Positions 1 through 5,686 of a stretch of DNA of 6,221 nucleotides are shown here, piece after piece (the first letter of the stretch is position 1; every line of letters begins with the position of its first letter). This stretch comes from CAZNQW01 sp964575225. Its GTDB lineage: Bacteria; Chloroflexota; Anaerolineae; JAAYZQ01. The stretch spans positions 1-6,221 of the forward strand of contig CAZNQW010000230.1 of NCBI GenBank assembly GCA_964575225.1, written 5' to 3'. Below the pieces are notes generated by a model that worked only from the letters and a program-made list of their open reading frames with translations, did not search any database and was not told the DNA's origin. Made by a program: the position numbers and the translations under genes.

Positions 1-1
1 G

Positions 2-496
2 GGCAACTCGCTGACCATCACCGGCTGCCTGCTGGGCATGGATGTGCGCATCTGTGGGCCTCAATCGCTGTGGCCCGAGAGCGCTCTGGTCGACAAGGCC
101 CGCGAGCTTGCGGCCCAATCGGGAGCGCGCTTGATGTTGACGGCCGATGTTGCTACCGCCGTCAAGGATGTCGATTATCTCCACACCGACGTGTGGGTCT
201 CGATGGGCGAGCCCAAAGAAGTGTGGGACGAGCGCGTCAAGCTTTTGAAGCCCTATCAGGTCAATGCCCAGATGATCGAACTCACCGGCAACCCCAAGGT
301 CAAGTTCATGCACTGCCTGCCCTCCTTCCACAACCGCGAGACCACGATAGGCGAGGACATTTTCCAAAAGACCGGCCTCGATGGGATGGAGGTCACCGAC
401 GACGTGTTCGAATCGCCCCGTTCCATTGTCTTTGATCAAGCCGAGAACCGGATGCACACCATCAAAGCCGTCATGGTCGCCACCTTGGGAGATTAG
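2..496 (+). CDS. argF: Ornithine carbamoyltransferase, C-terminal part (start lies before the window)
   Basis: This cytosolic enzyme transfers the carbamoyl group of carbamoyl phosphate to L-ornithine, giving citrulline in arginine synthesis. The reading frame is open from base 2, and 164 codons precede the TAG at 494-496. That is about half of a normal ~330-residue protein, so the carbamoyl-phosphate domain is outside the window. What remains is the ornithine-binding domain. It shows TDVWVSMGE (the SMG loop that closes over ornithine), the active-site Cys in KFMHCLPSFHNRE, and the family-typical ending EVTDDVFES...IVFDQAENRMHTIKAVMVATLGD. The tail closely resembles the E. coli ArgF/ArgI type as I remember it. 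A catabolic role (arcB, arginine deiminase pathway) cannot be excluded because no arc or arg neighbours are visible. A strong hairpin-plus-T-run terminator follows 62 bases after the stop, so this gene probably ends its transcription unit. Confidence 0.93.
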   Translation, partial: GNSLTITGCLLGMDVRICGPQSLWPESALVDKARELAAQSGARLMLTADVATAVKDVDYLHTDVWVSMGEPKEVWDERVKLLKPYQVNAQMIELTGNPKVKFMHCLPSFHNRETTIGEDIFQKTGLDGMEVTDDVFESPRSIVFDQAENRMHTIKAVMVATLGD

Positions 497-527
497 GGCT
501 GTAAGCCAGAGGCTTGCCACGATCGGC

Positions 528-556
528 TTGACCTCTGCTGCCAATAATGGTATGAT
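528..556 (+). promoter_or_regulatory. Sigma70-type promoter for the pfk transcription unit
   Basis: The -35 box TTGACC (528-533) is separated by exactly 17 bases from the -10 box TATGAT (551-556). Each box matches the consensus at 5 of 6 positions. TGG at 548-550 adds an extended -10 TGn motif. Transcription would start near 562-564, about 85 bases before the pfk ATG. The start falls inside the left arm of the terminator hairpin described separately. This is read directly from the sequence, and activity is inferred. Confidence 0.75.
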
Positions 557-557
557 G

Positions 558-598
558 GGCCTCGCTGCATCCAATTCGGTGCAGCGGGGTCTTTTTTT
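558..598 (+). terminator. Intrinsic terminator downstream of argF
   Basis: A 12-bp stem pairs 560-571 with 578-589 (two G-U wobbles) around the 6-base loop CAATTC. It is GC-rich and is followed by TC and seven consecutive T (592-598). This is a textbook rho-independent terminator for the upstream ornithine carbamoyltransferase gene. A transcript begun at the 528-556 promoter would contain only the inner ~9 bp of the stem but the whole T-run, so the element may also attenuate the pfk transcript. Confidence 0.85.
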
Positions 599-605
599 GT
601 CGATC

Positions 606-636
606 GGGAAACGCAGGGAAAGGGAAACTGCGTTTC
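606..636 (+). promoter_or_regulatory. Inverted repeat with GGGAAA repeats in the pfk leader
   Basis: GAAACGCAG at 608-616 is the perfect reverse complement of CTGCGTTTC at 628-636, with an 11-base purine-only loop between them (617-627). GGGAAA occurs three times (606-611, 616-621 and 622-627). The right arm ends one base before the pfk Shine-Dalgarno sequence at 637-642. It could act as an RNA hairpin that tunes ribosome access or message stability, or as a DNA operator downstream of the promoter. No known regulator family is recognised. Confidence 0.5.
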
Positions 637-642
637 GGGAGG
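637..642 (+). promoter_or_regulatory. Ribosome binding site of pfk (decides the start)
   Basis: GGGAGG lies 5 bases before the ATG at 648. It fixes the start of the phosphofructokinase although the reading frame stays open back to base 381. The upstream part of that frame overlaps argF in another frame and runs through the terminator. Confidence 0.75.
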
Positions 643-647
643 TAGGG

Positions 648-2906
648 ATGGGCGAAATGCCGGCGCAACTCAAGAGAAGCCTCGGCGTACTGACCAGCGG
701 CGGCGATGCGCAGGGAATGAACGCCGCGGTTCGGGCTGTGGTGAGAACCGCCCTCAACCATGGCGTCGACGTCTATGCCATTTACGAGGGGTACCAGGGC
801 ATGGTCGACGGCGGTGACTGCATCCGCCGGATGACCTGGGATGCGGTGGGTGGCATTTTGCAACAAGGGGGGACCGTCATCGGTTCAGCGCGTTGTGATC
901 AGTTTCGCACCCGAGAAGGCCGCCTCCAGGCCGCCCGGAACCTGGTGATCCATGATATTGACGCCCTGATCATCATCGGCGGCGATGGCAGCCTGACCGG
1001 CGCCAACATCTTTCGGCAGGAATGGCCCAGCCTGCTGGCCGAATTGCGCCAGACTGAGGCCATTAGCCGGGAGCAGGCCGACCGACATCCTCAACTGGCG
1101 ATCGTCGGCCTGGTAGGTTCCATCGACAACGATATGTTTGGCACCGATATGACCATCGGCGCCGATACGGCCCTGCATCGCATCACCGAAGCCATCGACG
1201 CCATCGGTACCACAGCCGCCAGCCATCAGCGCACCTTTGTGGTCGAGGTCATGGGCCGGCACTGTGGCTACCTGGCCTTGATGAGCGCCCTGGCTACCGG
1301 CGCCAACTGGGTCCTTATCCCCGAAAGCCCACCGAACGTTGAGAACTGGGAAGAAACGATGTGCCAGAGCTTGCGGGAGGGTCGCGCCCGGGGGCGCCGC
1401 CAGAGCGTGGTGATCGTGGCCGAGGGGGCCCACGATCGGGAAGGCCGGCCCATCACCAGCGACTATGTCAAAGGCGTGTTGGAAAAGGGGCTGGGGGTTG
1501 ACGTTCGCGTCACCATCCTGGGCCACGTCCAGCGAGGTGGCGCGCCCAGCGCTTTTGACCGCTATATGAGCACGATGCTTGGCCACGAGGCCGTCAAAGA
1601 GGCATTGTGTACCAACCCCGATGATGAACCCAAGCTTGTGGGCCTCCGCCAGCACGATATCGTCGTTTCGCCGTTGATGGGCTGTGTGGAAAAAACGCAG
1701 CAGCTGGCCCAGGCCATCCAGGCCCAAGATTATGATTTGGCCCTGGCCATGCGGGGCAGTAGCTTTTCCGACTCGTTTCGCGTGTTGCGCACTCTGTTAC
1801 GCGCTCGTCCTCACCTGCCCGGCCCCGATCAAAAGGTCCTGCGTCTGGCTGTGCTGCACAGCGGAGGGCCGGCTCCCGGGATGAATACCGCCGTTCGCGC
1901 CGCCGTCCGGCTGGGTATGGACAGGGGACACACGATGCTGGCGATCCAAAATGGCTTTCAGGGCTTTGTCGAAGGCCAGATCCAGGAAATGGATTGGATG
2001 AGCGTGAGCTCGTGGGTGTCCAAGGGGGGGGCTGAGCTGGGCACCAATCGCAAGATCCCTGCCGGCAAAGAGTTCTACCTGCTTGCCCGCCAGATCGAAG
2101 AGCACCGGATTGACGGGCTGCTGATGATCGGTGGCTGGACCGGATATCAAACCGCTTATCAACTCCTCACCAAACGATGCGATTATCCGGCCTTTGACAT
2201 TCCCATGGTTTGCCTGCCTGCCTCTATTGATAATAATCTGCCGGGGTCCCAACTGAGCATCGGCTCCGATAGTGCTCTCAACAACATCATATCCAACGTA
2301 GACAAGATCAAGGAATCGGCAGTGGCTTCGCGCCGGTGCTTTGTCGTCCAGGTGATGGGTGGCGACTGTGGCTACCTGGCCCTGGTGAGCGGTCTCTCGA
2401 CCGGCGCCGAGCGCGTCTACCTGCCGGAAGAGGGGGTATCGCTGGCCGACCTTCAGGCGGACGTCGACCACCTCGTTGATGGTTTCCGCCACGGCAAGCG
2501 GCTGGGACTGATGATCCGCAACGAGAACACCGATCCTCTCTACACGACCGACTTTATGTGCGCTCTTTTCGAAAAGGAGGGGGGAAAACTCTTTGACGTG
2601 CGCCAGGCCATCCTGGGCCACGTGCAGCAAGGCGGCAACCCTTCACCCTTTGACCGCATCCAGGCCACGCGCTTGGCCGCCAAAAGTATCGACTATCTCC
2701 TGGAGCAGGCGGGCAAGCCCTCGCCGGCCATCGCTGCCATTGGCCTTGTGGATGGCCGCATTCGCTTCACCAACCTGGAAGATCTGCCCCGGTTGGTAGA
2801 GGCGGACTTTCGGCGGCCCAAGGAGCAGTGGTGGCTGGAGCTGCGTCCCCTGGCCCGAACGATGGCCCAGTACCGACCTCAACCCACTCCGGGAGGGGAA
2901 ACATGA
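648..2906 (+). CDS. pfkA: 6-phosphofructokinase, tandem-domain eukaryote-like type (ATP-dependent)
   Basis: ATP-dependent phosphorylation of fructose 6-phosphate to fructose 1,6-bisphosphate, the committed glycolytic step, in the cytosol. The protein has 752 residues: two PFK domains (about 10-385 and 400-745), against ~320 for ordinary bacterial PfkA and ~780 for animal PFK. The N-half has a full active site: SGGDAQGMN (17-25), GSARC with R82, GGDGS (111-115; GGDGS rather than GGDDS favours ATP over pyrophosphate), SIDND with base D160, MGRHCGY with R204, E259 and GHVQRGG (H293, R296). The C-half is degenerate: SGGPAPGMN, GGWTG (W497 for Asp), SIDNN (D528 kept, N530 for Asp), MGGDCGY (Arg lost), RNEN, and GHVQQGG (Arg to Gln). 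The tail RRPKEQWWLELRPL matches animal PFK as remembered. By analogy the C-half is an allosteric domain; its ligand is unknown. Start: ATG 648 with GGGAGG. The TGA overlaps the next ATG. The symbol follows function, not orthology with E. coli pfkA. Confidence 0.95.
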   Translation: MGEMPAQLKRSLGVLTSGGDAQGMNAAVRAVVRTALNHGVDVYAIYEGYQGMVDGGDCIRRMTWDAVGGILQQGGTVIGSARCDQFRTREGRLQAARNLVIHDIDALIIIGGDGSLTGANIFRQEWPSLLAELRQTEAISREQADRHPQLAIVGLVGSIDNDMFGTDMTIGADTALHRITEAIDAIGTTAASHQRTFVVEVMGRHCGYLALMSALATGANWVLIPESPPNVENWEETMCQSLREGRARGRRQSVVIVAEGAHDREGRPITSDYVKGVLEKGLGVDVRVTILGHVQRGGAPSAFDRYMSTMLGHEAVKEALCTNPDDEPKLVGLRQHDIVVSPLMGCVEKTQQLAQAIQAQDYDLALAMRGSSFSDSFRVLRTLLRARPHLPGPDQKVLRLAVLHSGGPAPGMNTAVRAAVRLGMDRGHTMLAIQNGFQGFVEGQIQEMDWMSVSSWVSKGGAELGTNRKIPAGKEFYLLARQIEEHRIDGLLMIGGWTGYQTAYQLLTKRCDYPAFDIPMVCLPASIDNNLPGSQLSIGSDSALNNIISNVDKIKESAVASRRCFVVQVMGGDCGYLALVSGLSTGAERVYLPEEGVSLADLQADVDHLVDGFRHGKRLGLMIRNENTDPLYTTDFMCALFEKEGGKLFDVRQAILGHVQQGGNPSPFDRIQATRLAAKSIDYLLEQAGKPSPAIAAIGLVDGRIRFTNLEDLPRLVEADFRRPKEQWWLELRPLARTMAQYRPQPTPGGET
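2892..2896 (+). promoter_or_regulatory. Shine-Dalgarno sequence inside the pfk 3' end
   Basis: GGAGG lies within the last codons of pfk, 6 bases before the ATG at 2903 that overlaps the pfk TGA (ATGA). Its quality and spacing are ideal for starting translation at 2903. That ATG does not open the glgX frame, so the site points either to a small gene or to a displaced glgX start. Confidence 0.6.
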
Positions 2907-3061
2907 CCGGGCATCCCACCCCCCGGGGCGCTAGCGGATCTAACCGCCCGCGACACGCGCTCGATCAGAAAACTGCGAGGAGCTGGGGTAGGGCCGATGG
3001 CCATGCCCCCGGACCAGCAGCCTATCGGTGCACCTTGTCTCAGGGGATGGCACCGCTGTGA
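2903..3061 (+). CDS. Possible 52-residue small protein bridging pfk and glgX
   Basis: Unrecognised and uncertain. The frame has an ideal GGAGG ribosome site 6 bases upstream. It overlaps the pfk stop by ATGA and ends in a TGA (3059-3061) that overlaps the GTG at 3058, a likely glgX start. Both junctions are the 4-base type typical of translational coupling. The product would be basic and rich in Arg, Gly, Pro and Ala. It has one Cys, no membrane segment, no signal peptide and no motif I know. Such composition is also what random GC-rich DNA gives, so protein function is doubtful. Alternatives: a coupling leader whose translation delivers ribosomes to glgX, or a 5' portion of glgX thrown out of frame by an indel (the glgX frame has a TAG at 2989-2991). 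Confidence 0.35.
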   Translation: MTGHPTPRGASGSNRPRHALDQKTARSWGRADGHAPGPAAYRCTLSQGMAPL

Positions 3062-5130
3062 TCCTAGAACCCTTGCCGGGTCAGAGTTATCCCCTGGGCG
3101 CCACCGTCTGTCCCACCGGCGTCAACTTTTCGCTTTATTCCAAGAATAGCACTGCCGTTGAACTGCTGCTGTTCGATGGGATGGATGACGCCGCGCCGGC
3201 CCAGGTGATCGCCCTCGATCCTCAACGGAACCGGACGTTCCACTATTGGCATGTCTTTGTGCCCGGCCTCAGGGCCGGCCAGATTTATGGCTACCGGATC
3301 GACGGCCCCTTTTCTCCGGAAGAGGGCCATCGCTTCGACAGCACCAAGATCCTGCTCGATCCCTATGGACGGGCGGTGGCTGTGCCGCGCACCTATCACC
3401 GCGCGACCCTCTGCAAGCCCGGCGATTACACGGCCATCGCCATGAAGAGTGTCATCGTAGACCCGAGCACGTATGATTGGGAGGACGATGTCCCCTTGAA
3501 GCGGCCCTTTAGCCAGACCATTATCTACGAGATGCACGTGGGTGGGTTCACCAAACATCCGAACTCGGGCGTTCCAGCTCATCAGCGCGGCACCTGCGCC
3601 GGACTCGTAGCCAAGATCCCCTATTTGCAGGATTTGGGCATCACAGCAGTGGAATTGCTTCCCGTCTTTCAATTCGACGTGCAGGAGGCGCCAGAAGGCC
3701 TGACCAACTACTGGGGCTACAACCCCGTCTCTTTCTTTGCGCCGCATAATGGATATGGCACCGGCGATGATCCGCTGGAGGTTCTCGATGAATTTCGAGA
3801 CATGGTCAAGGCCCTCCATCGCGCCGGGATCGAAGTGATTTTGGATGTGGTGTACAATCATACCGCCGAAGGCGATCACCAGGGACCGACCTTTTGCTTC
3901 AAGGGCATCGAGAATAGCGTCTACTATATCCTGGAAAAGGACACGGGCCACTATGCCAACTACAGTGGCTGCGGGAATACCCTGAATTCCAATCAGTCGA
4001 TGGTCCGCCGCCTGATCTTGGATAGCCTCCACTATTGGGTACAGGAGATGCACATCGATGGCTTTCGCTTTGATCTGGCTTCCATCTTTTCCCGCGACGA
4101 GTTGGGCCAGCCTTTGGTGAATCCGCCGATCATCTGGGATATCGAGACCGATCCCATTTTGGCTGGCACCAAATTGATCGCCGAGGCATGGGATGCCGCG
4201 GGCCTTTATCAAGTGGGCAGTTTTATCGGCGAGCGATGGAAGGAATGGAATGGGCATTTCCGCGACGACGTCCGCAGTTTCTTGCGCGGCGACCCGGGAA
4301 AGGTATCCAAACTGGCCTCGCGTTTTTTGGCCAGTCCCGATCTGTATGGACACGAGGCTCAAGGACCTGAGCAGAGCATCAATTTTGTGACGTGCCACGA
4401 CGGCTTTACGTTGAACGACGTGGTCTCGTACAACCGCAAACACAACGAGGCCAACAAGGAGGGCAATCGCGACGGCACTGACCACAACCTGAGTTGGAAC
4501 TGCGGCGTGGAGGGACCCACGGACGATCCTCGCATTGAGCGGCTCCGCCAACGCCAGATCAAGAACTTTTTCACCACCACCATCTTGTCGCTGGGCGTTC
4601 CCATGCTGCTGATGGGCGATGAGGTCCGACGTAGCCAGCAGGGAAACAACAACGCCTACTGCCAGGATAATGAGGTCAGTTGGTTCGATTGGAGCCTCTT
4701 CGAAAAGCATGCCGATCTTTACCGTTTCGTCCAAGATCTAATCCGTTTTCGATTGGGGTTGAGCGTCTACCGGAATCACAGTGGCCGAAGCCTCATGCAG
4801 CTCTTGCACCAGACCCAAATCCAATGGCATGGGATCAAACGAAACCAGCCCGATTGGAACCATAATTCTCACACGCTGGCGTTTTCGGTCCAGGGCAATC
4901 GCGGCATCTTTTTTCTGATTCTGAACGCCTATTGGAATGCGCTCGACTTTGAGCTACCCTCCGGTCCTGGGGGCGTCCCGGGTCGGTGGCGGCGGTTGTT
5001 GGACACGTCGCTGGAATCGCCGGATGATTTGGACCCAGGGCCCGACGCCCCTCTGGTGGAAGGGCCGACCTACCGTGTGCCTCCCAGAGCGGTGGTCGTG
5101 CTGCTGGCCCAATCCCCACGATCTCGATAA
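3058..5130 (+). CDS. glgX: Glycogen debranching enzyme GlgX (isoamylase-type, GH13)
   Basis: Hydrolyses alpha-1,6 branch linkages, typically of phosphorylase-limit glycogen, in the cytosol. From GTG 3058 it has 690 residues, close to the ~660-720 usual for GlgX. An N-terminal CBM48-type domain opens with LPGQSYPLGATVCPTGVNFS. The GH13 barrel follows with its four conserved regions: DVVYNHTAEG; GFRFDLAS with nucleophile D339; LIAEAWD with acid/base E376; FVTCHDGF with transition-state stabiliser D448. NRDGTDHNLSWNCGVEG and LMGDEVRRSQQGNNNAYCQDNE are typical of GlgX and plant ISA-type isoamylases. A small all-beta C-terminal domain ends the protein. GTG 3058 is preferred because the family motif begins about 5 residues later, AGGGGA lies ~10 bases upstream, and the GTG overlaps the TGA of the preceding small frame. 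GTG 3028 is an in-frame alternative adding 10 residues. The neighbouring pfk suggests one glycogen-to-glycolysis operon. Confidence 0.94.
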   Translation: MILEPLPGQSYPLGATVCPTGVNFSLYSKNSTAVELLLFDGMDDAAPAQVIALDPQRNRTFHYWHVFVPGLRAGQIYGYRIDGPFSPEEGHRFDSTKILLDPYGRAVAVPRTYHRATLCKPGDYTAIAMKSVIVDPSTYDWEDDVPLKRPFSQTIIYEMHVGGFTKHPNSGVPAHQRGTCAGLVAKIPYLQDLGITAVELLPVFQFDVQEAPEGLTNYWGYNPVSFFAPHNGYGTGDDPLEVLDEFRDMVKALHRAGIEVILDVVYNHTAEGDHQGPTFCFKGIENSVYYILEKDTGHYANYSGCGNTLNSNQSMVRRLILDSLHYWVQEMHIDGFRFDLASIFSRDELGQPLVNPPIIWDIETDPILAGTKLIAEAWDAAGLYQVGSFIGERWKEWNGHFRDDVRSFLRGDPGKVSKLASRFLASPDLYGHEAQGPEQSINFVTCHDGFTLNDVVSYNRKHNEANKEGNRDGTDHNLSWNCGVEGPTDDPRIERLRQRQIKNFFTTTILSLGVPMLLMGDEVRRSQQGNNNAYCQDNEVSWFDWSLFEKHADLYRFVQDLIRFRLGLSVYRNHSGRSLMQLLHQTQIQWHGIKRNQPDWNHNSHTLAFSVQGNRGIFFLILNAYWNALDFELPSGPGGVPGRWRRLLDTSLESPDDLDPGPDAPLVEGPTYRVPPRAVVVLLAQSPRSR

Positions 5131-5152
5131 CGCCGGTCGTGGCGGTACAAGG

Positions 5153-5184
5153 CTTTGGCTGCTGCTTGCCAAGGGGAGTCTTTT
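5153..5184 (+). terminator. Weak terminator-like hairpin after glgX
   Basis: A 7-bp stem pairs 5153-5159 with 5168-5174 (one G-U pair) around an 8-base loop. GGAG and then TCTTTT (5179-5184) follow. The T-run is short and not directly against the stem, so this is at best a weak intrinsic terminator for the pfk-glgX unit. Its right arm overlaps the -35 box of the next promoter. Confidence 0.3.
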
Positions 5185-5194
5185 ACAGTACAAT
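5166..5194 (+). promoter_or_regulatory. Sigma70-type promoter for the 99-residue protein gene
   Basis: The -35 box TTGCCA (5166-5171) lies 17 bases from the -10 box TACAAT (5189-5194). Each box matches the consensus at 5 of 6 positions. The start would be near 5201, leaving a leader of about 86 bases before the ATG at 5287. This suggests the small gene is transcribed apart from glgX. Confidence 0.65.
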
Positions 5195-5223
5195 ACCAGC
5201 CGTTGCGACCCCAATGGCGTAAT

Positions 5224-5253
5224 GATTCCCGTCTGAGACGTGAGAGGATTCCC
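5224..5253 (+). repeat. Short direct repeat flanking a small palindrome in the leader
   Basis: GATTCCC occurs at 5224-5230 and 5247-5253. Between and touching the copies is the odd palindrome CGTCTGAGACG (5230-5240). It lies about 25-50 bases downstream of the predicted start site. It could be a repressor-binding arrangement, but repeats this short also arise by chance. Confidence 0.3.
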
Positions 5254-5286
5254 ATTTTGTATGGAAGGACCCGAGGATCGAAATTG

Positions 5287-5586
5287 ATGATTGACGCTAA
5301 GAAGGACCGGCGCCTGCAAATTACTGTAAGTGACGAAGAAACCGGCGAAGAGCTGGCCACAGCCAGCGGCGTGGAGACCATGATCCTGCTGATCGCACCC
5401 GATACCATGCGCCAGGAGGCCTATCGCCACATCCTGATCGGCGATGCAGCGTCGAGCGTGGAAATCCTGTTCGATATATTCCGCGATATGGCGGATCGTG
5501 TCGGCCGTGGGATGACCATGGATTTGACCAACTCTCTCGACGATCGCCTTTTGTTGGAAATGACCGAGGGGCTGCCCGCTCACTGA
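5287..5586 (+). CDS. Hypothetical protein, 99 residues, family not recognised
   Basis: I do not recognise this protein. It is acidic and probably soluble, with no signal peptide, no membrane segment and no cysteines. The N-terminal third (KDRRLQITVSDEETGEELAT) looks like a beta-strand pair with a turn. The rest (MRQEAYRHILIGDAASSVEILFDIFRDMADRV, roughly residues 39-70, here joined from two overlapping stretches) looks helical and amphipathic, followed by a short acidic tail. ATG 5287 is chosen because GAGGA lies 9 bases upstream. TTG 5257, with AGAGGA 8 bases before it, would add 10 residues. It has its own promoter at 5166-5194 and a hairpin after the stop, so it may be a single-gene unit. 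It could be a small regulator or binding partner, but nothing here fixes a function. Confidence 0.75.
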   Translation: MIDAKKDRRLQITVSDEETGEELATASGVETMILLIAPDTMRQEAYRHILIGDAASSVEILFDIFRDMADRVGRGMTMDLTNSLDDRLLLEMTEGLPAH

Positions 5587-5594
5587 TGAGACCG

Positions 5595-5634
5595 CCGGAG
5601 GAACTCGGGGGTATCTCCCCCCCAGGGCTCCTGG
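5595..5634 (+). terminator. G/C-run hairpins after the hypothetical gene, terminator function uncertain
   Basis: GGGGG (5607-5611) pairs with CCCCC (5617-5621) around TATCT. An outer GGAG/CTCC pairing (5597-5600 with 5628-5631) could extend it. Alternatively CCAGG/CCTGG (5622-5626 with 5630-5634) forms a second small hairpin. Only ATTCTTG follows, not a T-run, so intrinsic termination would be poor. The rest of the 100-base gap up to 5686 holds only the next ribosome binding site. Confidence 0.35.
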
Positions 5635-5686
5635 ATTCTTGTCCCCTCAAAAGTCCAACCGAATCTCCCATAAAGGAAGTGATCGA

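Noticed and set aside
381..647. Upstream extension of the phosphofructokinase frame by 89 codons
   Set aside because: It overlaps argF in another frame, passes through the promoter and terminator, has no PFK similarity, and a good ribosome site marks ATG 648.
885..2630. Antisense open frames of about 280 codons across each half of pfk (885-1727 and 1797-2630)
   Set aside because: The two frames resemble each other only because the PFK halves are homologous. No ribosome site, no known family, and the + strand gene is certain.
2997..3150. Third-frame start ATG 2997 as an alternative small gene or glgX N-terminus
   Set aside because: It is out of frame with GlgX, would run deep into the conserved CBM48 region, and has no good ribosome site at proper spacing.
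3064..4734. Antisense open frame of 556 codons across glgX
   Set aside because: It lies wholly inside the strongly recognised GlgX gene. It has no recognisable domain and is the usual shadow of GC-biased codons on the other strand.
5131..5146. CGCC/GGCG inverted repeat right after the glgX stop as a terminator
   Set aside because: Only 4 bp of stem and no T-run follow it.
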